DNA of 64,000 bases, taken from Phenylobacterium sp. Its GTDB lineage: Bacteria > Pseudomonadota > Alphaproteobacteria > Caulobacterales > Caulobacteraceae. The DNA lies in NCBI RefSeq assembly GCF_030681155.1, contig NZ_JAUXXE010000078.1, forward strand, positions 62,001 through 126,000, read 5' to 3'. The notes beneath the pieces are model-generated. The model had not been told where the DNA came from, ran no database searches, and saw nothing but the letters and a program-made list of their open reading frames with translations. Within the stretch, counting starts at the first letter, position 1. Every line of letters starts with the position of its first letter. Of the stretch, positions 35,400 to 43,241 are shown piece after piece. The position numbers were made by a program, and so were the translations under genes.

Positions 35400-36017
35400 T
35401 TAAGTAGGTTTACGGAGGCCGGCCCGCGTGCCGGCGAAAGCATGTGCGAGCGTCGCCTCGACCTCGCCCAGCATGTCGGCGCCGGCTTCCTCAGTCAGGT
35501 TGGAGAGGATCGATCCAAAATGTCGGTGGTCTTGGACGGCGAGGCCGCAGACCCCAGCCAGATGGAGATCGAAGACCGCCATCAACGCCTGCAGGGCGCC
35601 GGTTGAGTTGACCCAATGTTCCGGCGCGCCCGAAGTTGAGAAGCTGGTCAAGCGTTTGCCCACGAGGAGGGGCTTGGTTCCACCAAAGTCGGGTCCGTAT
35701 CCGAAACCCATGCAGAAGACGCGGTCGACATAGCCTTTCAGGATGGCTGGCGGGGCGTTGAACCAAAACGGGTAGACGAAGATGAAGCTGTCGATCTCGG
35801 CCAGAAGCGCGCGTTCGGCGACAACATCCGGCTCCGGCGCGAATCCAGGTTCCGTCGGCAGCTCGCCGGCCTTCAGACAGGGATCGAACCCCAGCTGATA
35901 GAGATCTCGCAAGATGACTTGATCACCCAGAGCGGTGAGATTTGCGACGCAGGTCTTGGCTATGGAAGCGCAGAAACTCGCCGGCTTGGGATGAGCCAGA
36001 ATGACAGCGTGTCTCAT
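35400..36017 (-). CDS. Flavodoxin-fold NAD(P)H dehydrogenase (quinone reductase type)
   Basis: 205 residues from ATG 36017, AAGGTG upstream. Flavodoxin-like fold of the NQO1/MdaB/KefF group: HAVILAHPKPASFCASIAKT at the N-terminus (FMN phosphate loop), FVYPFWFNAPPAILKGYVDR (about 85-105) and TSFSTSGAPEHW. It would reduce quinones or similar substrates by two electrons with FAD or FMN. Divergent from the ElaB/YqjD-like gene, with two boxes in the 166-bp gap. Confidence 0.88.
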   Translation of the reverse strand: MRHAVILAHPKPASFCASIAKTCVANLTALGDQVILRDLYQLGFDPCLKAGELPTEPGFAPEPDVVAERALLAEIDSFIFVYPFWFNAPPAILKGYVDRVFCMGFGYGPDFGGTKPLLVGKRLTSFSTSGAPEHWVNSTGALQALMAVFDLHLAGVCGLAVQDHRHFGSILSNLTEEAGADMLGEVEATLAHAFAGTRAGLRKPT

Positions 36018-36083
36018 GATGATCACCTTCAGTTTGCCGAGGTTCGGCGCTCACAAGGCTAGGCGCGGGCTCGGCCCACCGCT

Positions 36084-36097
36084 TTGACGTGGATCAT
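36084..36097 (-). promoter_or_regulatory. FixK/FNR-type box before quinone reductase
   Basis: TTGAC-GTGG-ATCAT on the plus strand, 8 of 10 bases, 66 nt upstream of the leftward reductase start at 36017. It is one of two boxes 19 bp apart in this divergent region. Confidence 0.5.
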
Positions 36098-36116
36098 CGC
36101 CGCCGGCGTGTGAGAA

Positions 36117-36130
36117 TTGATCGGGGTCAA
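36117..36130 (+). promoter_or_regulatory. FixK/FNR-type anaerobox
   Basis: TTGAT-CGGG-GTCAA, 9 of 10 bases, 53 nt before the ElaB/YqjD-like gene at 36184. The spacing agrees with the perfect boxes. Confidence 0.72.
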
Positions 36131-36183
36131 GATGGCCGCTTCACGATCGTGGTCTTTGGATCGCGAATTCACGGAGCAGCCAA

Positions 36184-36489
36184 ATGCGTAAAGCCATCAC
36201 CCAACAAATCTCCCATGACGCCGAAGACATCTATGAGGACGTCGCGCGTGGCCTGAAGAGAATGGCCGAGCATCTTTCGCAAGGCCCAGGCGACGCTTTG
36301 TCCGCAAGTGCGATCGCCCTTGTCCACTCGGCGACCGATCTGGCTGACCAGGCGAGGACGCGGTCGCGGCGGCTTGCGTCGAAGGCTGGCGAGGAAATCA
36401 GGGAGCACCCTGCCGCCGTCGCGGCGATCATCGCAGCCGCAGTTGCCCTCGTTGGTTTTGGGCTCGCCCGGCGCACTGGCCAATCCTAG
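36184..36489 (+). CDS. ElaB/YqjD (DUF883)-like membrane-anchored protein
   Basis: 101 residues from ATG 36184, GGAG upstream. A charged amphipathic helical region (about 1-72) is followed by a single C-terminal membrane helix (AAVAAIIAAAVALVGFGLA, about 77-95) and a short basic tail, the plan of E. coli ElaB/YqjD proteins, which bind ribosomes at the inner membrane in stationary phase. The sequence match is general rather than exact. First gene after a 9/10 low-oxygen box, followed by a small lipoprotein, a Host_attach protein and a beta-CASP nuclease. Confidence 0.75.
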   Translation: MRKAITQQISHDAEDIYEDVARGLKRMAEHLSQGPGDALSASAIALVHSATDLADQARTRSRRLASKAGEEIREHPAAVAAIIAAAVALVGFGLARRTGQS

Positions 36490-36521
36490 GTCGCCGATGA
36501 TCAATCTGCAGGGAGGCCATC

Positions 36522-36665
36522 ATGAAAATGCGTGCGGGGCGCGTGGCGCTGGGCGCGGTTGGTGTTGCGGTTCTTGCAGCCATCCTCCTATCGGGAGCTA
36601 GCGGATGTCAGGCTCCAGGCTGGCTGAAGCCGCCCTTCCATGAGCCATCCATGGCGCCGCCCTAG
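36522..36665 (+). CDS. Small probable lipoprotein
   Basis: 47 residues from ATG 36522, directly after a strong GGGAGG. A basic start (MKMRAGR), a hydrophobic core and then SGASGC, a plausible but not ideal lipobox (ASGC) with Cys near residue 27, are followed by a short Pro-rich mature part ending SMAPP. Expected to be a tiny inner- or outer-membrane lipoprotein. No family recognised. It lies 32 nt after the ElaB/YqjD-like gene, in the same predicted transcript. Confidence 0.6.
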   Translation: MKMRAGRVALGAVGVAVLAAILLSGASGCQAPGWLKPPFHEPSMAPP

Positions 36666-36735
36666 CTTTGATCGAAGTCGGGATGCAGCGTCCCAGCACG
36701 AGGCAAAATTCCTCTTAAGTCAGGAGGTTAAGGCC

Positions 36736-37173
36736 ATGAATGAAGTCACTTGGATCGTTGCGGCCGATGGTCGCCAGGCCGATGTCTACGAAGAACGGCG
36801 GCGGGGCGGCCCCCTGCAGCGTCTGGCCGAGCGGGCGCTTCATGCTGAAGACTCCGAGCAGCCAAAAAGCCGTCAGCGCGCCACCGTCCACAATCGGTTC
36901 GGGTTCGGTCGCCACAGCGCTGGTGATGAAGATGTCGTCGAACTGTCTGAGGCGCGGTTCCTTGAGCGAGTCTCGGACGCGCTAGAGCGTTGGGCCAAGG
37001 CCGGGCTGTATGACCAGCTGGTCGTCATGGCTCCACCGCGCGCCTTGGGCCATCTGCGCCGAGCCTTGAAGTCGCCAGCGGCCGAACGTCTTGTACTGAC
37101 CGACAATCATGATCGCGTGATGCTCGAAGTTGAAGCTCTGCGCCGTCATCTGCGGACCCTTCGCGGTCAATGA
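36736..37173 (+). CDS. Host_attach/baeRF-family protein (eRF1-like domain)
   Basis: 145 residues from ATG 36736 after AGGAGG. MNEVTWIVAADGRQADVYEE at the start and LYDQLVVMAPPRALGHLRRA, then LTDNHDRVM near the end are typical of the protein required for attachment to host cells (PF10116), now grouped with the baeRF family related to the eRF1 central domain. A ribosome-linked role is suggested by that relationship but unproven. Its stop meets the region before the beta-CASP gene, so they are cotranscribed. Confidence 0.85.
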   Translation: MNEVTWIVAADGRQADVYEERRRGGPLQRLAERALHAEDSEQPKSRQRATVHNRFGFGRHSAGDEDVVELSEARFLERVSDALERWAKAGLYDQLVVMAPPRALGHLRRALKSPAAERLVLTDNHDRVMLEVEALRRHLRTLRGQ

Positions 37174-37205
37174 CGCCGCAGCAAGCCAACGACGATGGAG
37201 ACGGG

Positions 37206-38840
37206 ATGGGGCTCAAGCTGACCTTTCATGGGGCGGCCGGATGCGTGACAGGCTTCTGCGCCCGACTCGACACAGGCTCGGCGAGCCTGCTGATCGATTG
37301 CGGCATGTTCCAAGGCTCCAAGACCCTGAAGGCGTTGAACTACGACCCGCTCCCCTTCGAAGCCGCCGACATTGACGCCGTGCTGCTGACCCATGCGCAT
37401 ATCGACCATTCGGGTCTGTTGCCGAAGCTGATGAAGGCCGGCTACGAGGGGCCAATATATGCCACCGCAGGCACGCGCGACCTTTGCGCGGTGATGCTGC
37501 CGGACGCTGGCGGCATTCAAGAAAGCGAAGTGCGTCATCTCAATCGACGCAATCAGCGGCGCGGCCGCCTGCCGGTCGAGCCGATCTACACGGTCCGTGA
37601 CGCCGTCCGGACCCTCGAGCTCTTCGAACGGGTCAAGCTGTCGGAGCCTACCCCGATCGTTCCGGGCGTCAGCGCCACCTACTGGGAAGCCGGACACATT
37701 TTAGGTTCGGCCTCTATCGAACTGCGGGTCGAGACGCCGGAAGGGCCGGTCACCCTGCTGTTCTCAGGCGATCTTGGTCCCGGGGGGCGCGACTATTCTC
37801 CCGATCCCGAGGGTCCGCAGGGCGTCGACCACCTCATTGTCGAGTCGACCTATGGGGATCGCCAACGCCCAATAATCGATCCAGCCACCCGGCGGCGGAT
37901 CCTCGCTGAGGAATTGACCGCGGCGCACGCCGCCGGAGGTCCGCTGCTTATTCCGGCTTTCGCGGTGGAGCGTTCCCAGGAACTGCTCGCCGACATACTG
38001 ACTATCATGGCCGAGGGCCAGGCGCCTGAGGCCGACATCTTCCTGGACTCGCCGCTGGCGATCGAGGCGACGGAGGTCTTTCGCCATCGCGGCTGGAATC
38101 GGGCGACCGGGGTCAATCCTTTCGGAGGCCTGTATGCTCGAGATCGGCTCAAATTCCTTCGCGCGCCGGGGGAAAGCGATGCGTTGGATCGGCTCTCAGG
38201 GTGGCACATCATCCTGGCCGGAAGCGGCATGTGCGATGCTGGTCGGGTGCGCAAGCATCTGAAGCGGCTCCTATGGCGCAAGCAGGCGACGGTGCTGCTG
38301 GCCGGATACCAGGCGGTCGGCACGCTGGGACGGTTCCTTCAGGACGGCGCTCCGCGTGTTCGCATTCAGGGTGACGACGTCAGGGTCCAGGCCCGCATCC
38401 GTTCGCTGGACGTCTACTCAGGGCACGCCGACGCAGATGGACTGGTCGGCTGGGTCAAGGCGCGCCAGCCGGTGCGCGGCCGCATCTTCCTCGCCCATGG
38501 TGAGCCAGATGCGTTGCAAGGCCTCAAAACACGTCTGATCGCCGCCGGCGTCGACGCTGCGGGCCTCAGCATCCCCGAACTCGACGAGACCTTTGAGTTG
38601 CGTGGGACCGCGATCAGCAATGACACAAAAATCTCTCCACGGCTCCCACCGCAGGCCGTCTCTTCTCTCGATTGGCACAACGAACGCGCCGCGCTGTTGC
38701 TCGACCTCGACACGCTGCTTGAAGGCGCTCGGTCGGACGCCGCCCGGACGGCGATCCTTGAACGCGCGCGCGCAGCGATGGAGGAGATCGAGGCGACACG
38801 CCATCCCGCCCGTCGGCTACGTCAATCCGACTTGCGATGA
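37206..38840 (+). CDS. MBL-fold beta-CASP ribonuclease/hydrolase
   Basis: 544 residues from ATG 37206 (GGAGA upstream; an in-frame ATG at 37170 overlaps the previous stop). Metallo-beta-lactamase core: LLTHAHIDHSGLLP (His63, His65, Asp67, His68), AGHILGSASIEL and LFSGDLGPGGRDY. Beta-CASP part: VESTYGDR, IPAFAVERSQELL, ILAGSGMCDAGRVRKHLK and VYSGHADADGLVGW. This is the Ysh1/CPSF73-like group (COG1236) of RNA nucleases. Bacterial members are often near universal stress and Host_attach genes. RNA is the likely substrate. Confidence 0.92.
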   Translation: MGLKLTFHGAAGCVTGFCARLDTGSASLLIDCGMFQGSKTLKALNYDPLPFEAADIDAVLLTHAHIDHSGLLPKLMKAGYEGPIYATAGTRDLCAVMLPDAGGIQESEVRHLNRRNQRRGRLPVEPIYTVRDAVRTLELFERVKLSEPTPIVPGVSATYWEAGHILGSASIELRVETPEGPVTLLFSGDLGPGGRDYSPDPEGPQGVDHLIVESTYGDRQRPIIDPATRRRILAEELTAAHAAGGPLLIPAFAVERSQELLADILTIMAEGQAPEADIFLDSPLAIEATEVFRHRGWNRATGVNPFGGLYARDRLKFLRAPGESDALDRLSGWHIILAGSGMCDAGRVRKHLKRLLWRKQATVLLAGYQAVGTLGRFLQDGAPRVRIQGDDVRVQARIRSLDVYSGHADADGLVGWVKARQPVRGRIFLAHGEPDALQGLKTRLIAAGVDAAGLSIPELDETFELRGTAISNDTKISPRLPPQAVSSLDWHNERAALLLDLDTLLEGARSDAARTAILERARAAMEEIEATRHPARRLRQSDLR

Positions 38841-38862
38841 GCGCGGTCAGCAGGCGGCGGAC

Positions 38863-38876
38863 TTGAGCCTGATCAA
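38863..38876 (+). promoter_or_regulatory. FixK/FNR-type anaerobox
   Basis: TTGAG-CCTG-ATCAA, 9 of 10 bases, in the gap after the beta-CASP gene and 75 nt before the small gene at 38952. Confidence 0.62.
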
Positions 38877-38951
38877 GGTGAGGATCGAGCCTAGCGTCAT
38901 GCTTCAAGCATCAACCTGTTCTCGGCCGGCCGCTCTCTGGAGGTTCTGAAG

Positions 38952-39308
38952 ATGGCCCGGGTTCGCAAACTTCTATTTTTGATTGCATGCAACGGGCGTG
39001 TGCGCCTCGTACGATATCAACCCGGTGAAAATTGCTTCGTGACAATATGGGGGGATCGGGAGCGGGCTCACGCCGAGAAAGATCTCCTCCATGAGATCGT
39101 CCGCCAAGCGGAACGGGAGATCGCCGACAGTCATCTCGAAGGCCTCTTCATCGTGGCGCCAGCGAGCGAGATCGAAGATCTTCGAGAGCACATGGAACGG
39201 GGCCTGATCGTGGTCGGCGGTGTTGTCGATGACCGGGTTAATCCGTCCGACGCCGATCTTGCAGATGTCCTAACCCAAGCGCTCCGAGCGCCCTCGCCAG
39301 AGCGATGA
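38952..39308 (+). CDS. Small protein, possibly a distant Host_attach/baeRF relative
   Basis: 118 residues from ATG 38952 with GGAGG upstream. The opening RKLLFLIACNGRVRLVRYQP and the middle HLEGLFIVAPASEIEDLREH resemble the strand-helix pattern of Host_attach proteins, but the match is weak and the end differs. Soluble, with no signal peptide. It has its own 9/10 box upstream and follows the nuclease. Best read as a hypothetical gene of the low-oxygen regulon. Confidence 0.65.
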   Translation: MARVRKLLFLIACNGRVRLVRYQPGENCFVTIWGDRERAHAEKDLLHEIVRQAEREIADSHLEGLFIVAPASEIEDLREHMERGLIVVGGVVDDRVNPSDADLADVLTQALRAPSPER

Positions 39309-39372
39309 CCCCACGGAGACTTCGTGAAACGCGCCCGAGCGCGCGATCTGTCAAGTTTGAGGTGATAGGCAC

Positions 39373-39636
39373 ATGAAGGTCAATTCAAAGGGCAGCCAAC
39401 GTCGCCAACCGCCCCAAGGGACTTCGGCGGCCCGGCTACTTCTTGGTGCGACGATGGTGATCGCTGGATCTGCGGCGCTCTGCGGCCTGGTATGGATTGG
39501 AAACAGCCATGATCGGCTGGCCCAACGCTTGATGTTCGATCTGGGGCTGGCGGTGACCGGGCTGATCTCCGCGGGCGCACAGGTGCTCATCCTAATAGGG
39601 GCTTGGTTGATGTGGAGGTCTTGGCGCCAGCGGTGA
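39373..39636 (+). CDS. Small two-helix membrane protein, unknown function
   Basis: 87 residues from ATG 39373 with GAGGTG 8 nt upstream. A basic N-terminus (KVNSKGSQRRQ) precedes two membrane helices (about 22-42 and 52-78) and the protein ends WRSWRQR. No family recognised. It lies 64 nt after the preceding gene and may share its transcript. Confidence 0.6.
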   Translation: MKVNSKGSQRRQPPQGTSAARLLLGATMVIAGSAALCGLVWIGNSHDRLAQRLMFDLGLAVTGLISAGAQVLILIGAWLMWRSWRQR

Positions 39637-39681
39637 CCATGAAGTCCATTGGTCGTTCGAACCGCCGCGTGACGAGTAAGC

Positions 39682-40218
39682 CTAGTGGGAGGTTTCGGGC
39701 GGGAGGCGTTCGATCCGCCAGTCCTCCACGGCCCGCACGAGTTCGCGCTGACCTGGGGGGGCAGTGTAGTCGATCACAGAGATGAGCGATGGGCGCGCTT
39801 CCATCACAGCGATCAACACCGAGCTTGGGTGGGGTCGAAAGCCTGCCGTTCTCGAGATGCGGAAAATCTCCTGATTGATCTCCTGGATGTGGGCAGGATC
39901 ACTGACCTCAGTGGCCCGCGCCGCCATCGACAGCCCGCGCACAGCACCATTCGCTAACAAGCCTCCGCCAAGCGCAATGGAGACACGCGAGTCTCGGGTG
40001 ATGTTTTCAAATTTCTGGCTATCGCGAGCGACTACGAAATAGAGCGCCCGGCCAAGGCGAAGGTAGTTGACCAGTGTGGCGTGGGGCCACCCGTCGCTTC
40101 GGACGGTCGCGACGCACATGACATGGTTCTCATCGAGTATCTCAAGAATGAGGTCGCGTAGGCCCGCCTCGTCGAGCGGGGCGGCGCTGGCGGGATGCTC
40201 TTGCCTCGTCGTGGGCAT
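39682..40218 (-). CDS. Pyridoxamine 5'-phosphate oxidase-like flavoprotein
   Basis: 178 residues from ATG 40218 after GGAGAAG. Split-barrel fold of the PNPOx-like family: VMCVATVRSDGWPHATLVNY (about 33-52), ALYFVVARDSQKFENITRD and VSIALGG. Such proteins bind FMN or F420 and reduce varied substrates; many in stress islands are uncharacterised. True PdxH activity is unlikely since the C-terminal PNPOx dimer segment is absent. No box is visible upstream. Confidence 0.85.
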   Translation of the reverse strand: MPTTRQEHPASAAPLDEAGLRDLILEILDENHVMCVATVRSDGWPHATLVNYLRLGRALYFVVARDSQKFENITRDSRVSIALGGGLLANGAVRGLSMAARATEVSDPAHIQEINQEIFRISRTAGFRPHPSSVLIAVMEARPSLISVIDYTAPPGQRELVRAVEDWRIERLPPETSH

Positions 40219-40337
40219 TCTCTTCTCCATCAATCTGACGGTTGAATTGGTCGGTCATAGACCCCGCGGACTTGGCGTACTTATGAACGGCTGGCGGTCG
40301 CCGACGGTTCGTCGGCGTCGCTGATTCCACCGATGCG

Positions 40338-40886
40338 CTACTTCTTCTCAGACTGCTTTTTGATATTGTCTTCGAGCGCGGCGAGGGCCCGCTTTGCCGC
40401 CGTAGCCGCGTCATGAGCCGCGGTTTGAGCAGCTTGCAGAGCCTTGTGGGTGGCCGCGCGGTCGTTCGCCGCGGCGGCGTTGGCGGCGTCGGCGGCGTCT
40501 CGCGAGGCCACTCGGGCGGCCTCGGCCGAGCGTTCAAACAGCGCGCGATTTTCAGACGACGCTTCGTGGAAGGCGATCTGAACATCCTTTGCCGCGGCCT
40601 TGGCGGCTTCGGAGGCTTGTTGGGCCGCTTCACGAGACGTCTCGGCGGTCTTGCGTGAGCTGTCGCGCAACGCCGCCTCGGCCTTCGCAACGGCCGCCTC
40701 GGCGGCGCGCACAGAGGCGCGAGCACTTTCGAGTGCGCGTTCCCCCTGCGCTCGGGCTTGGTCGTCGAGATCGCGCGGCTTGGCTGTGGTGTGATCGGCA
40801 GGCTTGGCCGGCTGAATCTCGGCCGCAGCTGCGCCCGCCATCGCAAAAGCTAGGGCTGAGGCTGTCAGGAGGTGGCGAATGATCAT
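40338..40886 (-). CDS. Secreted Ala-rich coiled-coil protein
   Basis: 182 residues from ATG 40886, GGAG 7 nt upstream. Signal peptide MIIRHLLTASALAFAMAGAA, cut near AAA-EIQ, then an uninterrupted Ala-, Glu-, Lys- and Arg-rich helical region (about 45-175) with repeated ARAS/AAEAA-type heptads, and a basic tail. It is like LEA or apolipoprotein-style coiled coils; a periplasmic, possibly cell-envelope, protectant role is only inference. A box (40942-40955) lies 55 nt upstream. A longer frame to 41138 lacks a ribosome site. Confidence 0.7.
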   Translation of the reverse strand: MIIRHLLTASALAFAMAGAAAAEIQPAKPADHTTAKPRDLDDQARAQGERALESARASVRAAEAAVAKAEAALRDSSRKTAETSREAAQQASEAAKAAAKDVQIAFHEASSENRALFERSAEAARVASRDAADAANAAAANDRAATHKALQAAQTAAHDAATAAKRALAALEDNIKKQSEKK

Positions 40887-40941
40887 TAGTCGTCTCCGCT
40901 GAGGTGGAGCCGCCATCTTCGAAGGTGCAGCGCCGCCTGCC

Positions 40942-40955
40942 TTGCGCGCGATCAA
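40942..40955 (-). promoter_or_regulatory. FixK/FNR-type box before Ala-rich secreted protein
   Basis: Leftward TTGAT-CGCG-CGCAA, one perfect half and 8 of 10 overall, 55 nt before the start at 40886. Confidence 0.5.
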
Positions 40956-41119
40956 ATCTCTGAGTGCTGTGGGGACGCCAGGCGCCGTTATCACGACCGC
41001 GCGGAAGGGGGGAACCGACCCCACCTTCTCCAGATCTATTCCATCGGTCGCCTGCGGGTTCTTGCTGATTGCGGCGCGCCCGCACCCGACGTCCTCCTGT
41101 CGAGGGTCAGGAGGAATAC

Positions 41120-41836
41120 ATGCGAGTGCTGGCCGCATTGGCCATTGTCGTCGTGATGGCCCTGATGGGAGAGATCAAACCGGTGAGCGCGGCCGAGCAA
41201 ATTCCGGTGACGGCTATCGATGTTCTGATCGTGCCGGACGCGGCCATGGTGGTCCATGCTCAGGCCAGTAACGCCCGGTTGCTCAAGGCCTACCCTGCCG
41301 GCTTCAAACTGGACGAGGCGCATCAGCCACACATCACGCTGATCCAGCGGTTCGTCCGCACCGACCAACTTGACAACGTCTATGCGGCCGTTGGGCGGGT
41401 GTTGGCGCGGACGGAAGTCTCTGCCCTGAAGCTGGAAGCCATACGGAATTACTACACGCCGGGAGGCGAGACAGGCGTTGCTGGCATTCTGGTCAAGAAT
41501 ACTCCGGAACTGCAGAAGTTGCAGCAGGACATGATCGCGGCGGTCTCTCCGTTTACGGTCGAAACCGGGCCGGTTGGCGCCTTCACCGCCCCGCACGATA
41601 ACCCGGCCGACGATAGGATGCTGATAGCCTACGTTGCGAGCTTTGCGCCGAAGCAGACCGGCGCAAATTTCAGTCCGCATGTGAGCACGGGCGTTGCGCC
41701 GACCGGCTACCTGAACGACATGATGGCGGAGGATTTTGAACCCTTCACCTTCTGGCCCGCCGGTGTAGCGATCTACCAGCTCGGGCCCTTCGGTACAGCG
41801 GCGAGGAAGCTCAAGGGGTGGGACCTGACGCGCTGA
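41120..41836 (+). CDS. Secreted 2H phosphoesterase (2'-5' RNA ligase-like)
   Basis: 238 residues from ATG 41120 with AGGAGGA upstream. An N-terminal signal peptide (about 1-25, ending SAA) is followed by the two H-x-(T/S) motifs of the 2H superfamily: HITLI at His71 and HVSTG at His187. Members hydrolyse 2',3'-cyclic phosphates or 2'-5' linkages. A periplasmic 2H enzyme is unusual, since most are cytoplasmic. It lies in the stress island beside the Ala-rich secreted protein, divergent from it. Confidence 0.8.
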   Translation: MRVLAALAIVVVMALMGEIKPVSAAEQIPVTAIDVLIVPDAAMVVHAQASNARLLKAYPAGFKLDEAHQPHITLIQRFVRTDQLDNVYAAVGRVLARTEVSALKLEAIRNYYTPGGETGVAGILVKNTPELQKLQQDMIAAVSPFTVETGPVGAFTAPHDNPADDRMLIAYVASFAPKQTGANFSPHVSTGVAPTGYLNDMMAEDFEPFTFWPAGVAIYQLGPFGTAARKLKGWDLTR

Positions 41837-41958
41837 GGGCGCTCTTCCAAGGGCCGGGTCCGGCGGTGCTGAGTCAGCCTTAAGTCGGCCAACGGGTAGT
41901 CCACGCAATTTCAGCGGGTTAGCTGGGCGCGCGAGGTGGGGGCGACACGCAGATCGCC

Positions 41959-41972
41959 TTGATACTGATCAA
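41959..41972 (+). promoter_or_regulatory. Perfect FixK/FNR anaerobox
   Basis: TTGAT-ACTG-ATCAA, all ten consensus bases, 78 nt before the histidine kinase start at 42051. No other gene start is near in that direction. Confidence 0.78.
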
Positions 41973-42050
41973 GATCGATCGTTTCAGACCCACATAACAT
42001 GCGCCATCCGGCTAGGCCGCGCCGTCGGTTCCGTCGGTGGGAGCATGTCC

Positions 42051-42764
42051 ATGTCCAAAATCGTTCAGGCCGAAGGTCACTCGGGAACGTTCCAAGGTCC
42101 ATCGCCGCTCCCCGGTGCGGAACGGTGCGACGGTTGCCGCCTGATCCAGGAAGCCGATCACCGGATCGCGAACCACCTGGCGATGCTGGCGGCGTTCGTA
42201 AGGCTGAAGGAACTCGAACTGGCGCGCGATCCAGCGGTCCCGTCATCTGAGGCGGTCCAGATACTTCTGGAGACCATTCGAACTCAGACCGACGCGGTGG
42301 CGCGTCTACATCGGTCGCTGGCGTTAAACGGCCGTCACGTCCTTTCGGATCTCGCTGAGCACCTTCATGCAACCTGTGCACCGCTCGCGTCCCTCCTTGC
42401 GGGCAGAGTCGAGGTGATCGAAGACTTTTCTCCGGGCTGCCAGGTGGCGCCCGATCAGGTCCTGCCGCTTACCCAGATCGTCTCGGAGGCTGTCACCAAT
42501 GCGTTCAAGCACGCCTGTCCCATAGGGAGGTGCGGTAAGATCACAGTTCGGAGCCGTCGGGATGAATTGGGCGGCTTCACGGTCGAAATCGCCGATGATG
42601 GGCCCGGCCTGCCGCCGGGGCTTGATCTTGAGGTGGAGGGCGGATTGGGACTGCGATTGATGCGAGCGCTAAGCAAGCAACTCGGGGGACGCCTTGAGTT
42701 CCAATCCAGAAGTACCGGTGCGCTCGTTCGGCTCACGCTTTCAGCTGGCGGGCCCAAGCCTTAG
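42051..42764 (+). CDS. HisKA_2-type histidine kinase without a sensor domain
   Basis: 237 residues from ATG 42051, GGGAG 7 nt upstream (an ATG at 42045 is too close to it). HisKA_2 phospho-acceptor region QEADHRIANHLAMLAAFVRL with His37, then an HATPase with SEAVTNAFKHA, VEIADDGPGLPPG and GGLGLRLMRALSKQLGG. No PAS, GAF or membrane segment precedes the kinase; a CDGC pair (Cys26, Cys29) lies 8 residues before His37 and could sense metal or redox state. A perfect anaerobox precedes it. No response regulator is adjacent. Confidence 0.85.
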   Translation: MSKIVQAEGHSGTFQGPSPLPGAERCDGCRLIQEADHRIANHLAMLAAFVRLKELELARDPAVPSSEAVQILLETIRTQTDAVARLHRSLALNGRHVLSDLAEHLHATCAPLASLLAGRVEVIEDFSPGCQVAPDQVLPLTQIVSEAVTNAFKHACPIGRCGKITVRSRRDELGGFTVEIADDGPGLPPGLDLEVEGGLGLRLMRALSKQLGGRLEFQSRSTGALVRLTLSAGGPKP

Positions 42765-43189
42765 GGAGTGGTCGCCTGTCCCGAGATTCGGGCCTTTCTC
42801 GGCGGTCCACGGTCATCAGCGCCGTGCCAAATCTGGGCGCGAATGGCTCCTGGGGTGGGGCCGTAGATCCAGATCTGGTCTGACAGGTCGGGAGCGCCAA
42901 GCAGCGGCGCTCCTTCGCCGGCTATCCCATGACAACTGGCGCATTGCTGTGAAAAGAGAGGAATGGCTCTTAGGACCGCAGCCTCGTCGGTTTCACGCCT
43001 TGAGAGCGCCAGGACATACTGGGTGAGGTCTTCAATCTGCATCGGGCTGAGAACCTGCTCATCCCCAAAGCTTGGCATTCGTGTTGGCCAAGACCATGAA
43101 CTGCGCCACCCAATGAGTGCAGCCGCGGCGCCGTAGGCGAAGGCGCCCGCCAGGAGCCCGATCGTCACGCCAATGAAAATACGTCTCAG
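42761..43189 (-). CDS. Shortened CcoP/FixP-like membrane c-type cytochrome (CTG start proposed)
   Basis: 142 residues if translation starts at the CTG at 43189, which has GGAGG 8 nt upstream and an anaerobox 52 nt upstream; an ATG at 43252 and GTG at 43264 lie within that box. One N-terminal membrane helix (about 5-27), a stretch like the end of the CcoP first haem domain (RMPSFGDEQVLSPMQIEDL), then a single haem-c site FSQQCASCHGIAGEG (Cys83-His87) and GAPDLSDQIWIYG. The end (HGADDRGPPRKARIS) lacks the Met-Pro of the normal sixth ligand. It may be a decayed ccoP derivative or a new small cytochrome. Confidence 0.65.
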   Translation of the reverse strand: MRRIFIGVTIGLLAGAFAYGAAAALIGWRSSWSWPTRMPSFGDEQVLSPMQIEDLTQYVLALSRRETDEAAVLRAIPLFSQQCASCHGIAGEGAPLLGAPDLSDQIWIYGPTPGAIRAQIWHGADDRGPPRKARISGQATTP

Positions 43190-43241
43190 GGTCGGCGCCT
43201 CCAGGCCAGCTGGCAGATTGGCATGAATTTCATCACCTGCG

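Noticed and set aside
35385..35404. Two CTTAAG hexamers 14 bp apart after the fixK promoter region
   Set aside because: CTTAAG also occurs near 36714, 50266 and 55341; no clear stem with T-run or regulator site could be argued.
36668..36681. Possible anaerobox TTTGATCGAAGTCGG before the Host_attach gene
   Set aside because: Only one good half-site; about 7 of 10 bases match, so not distinguishable from chance.
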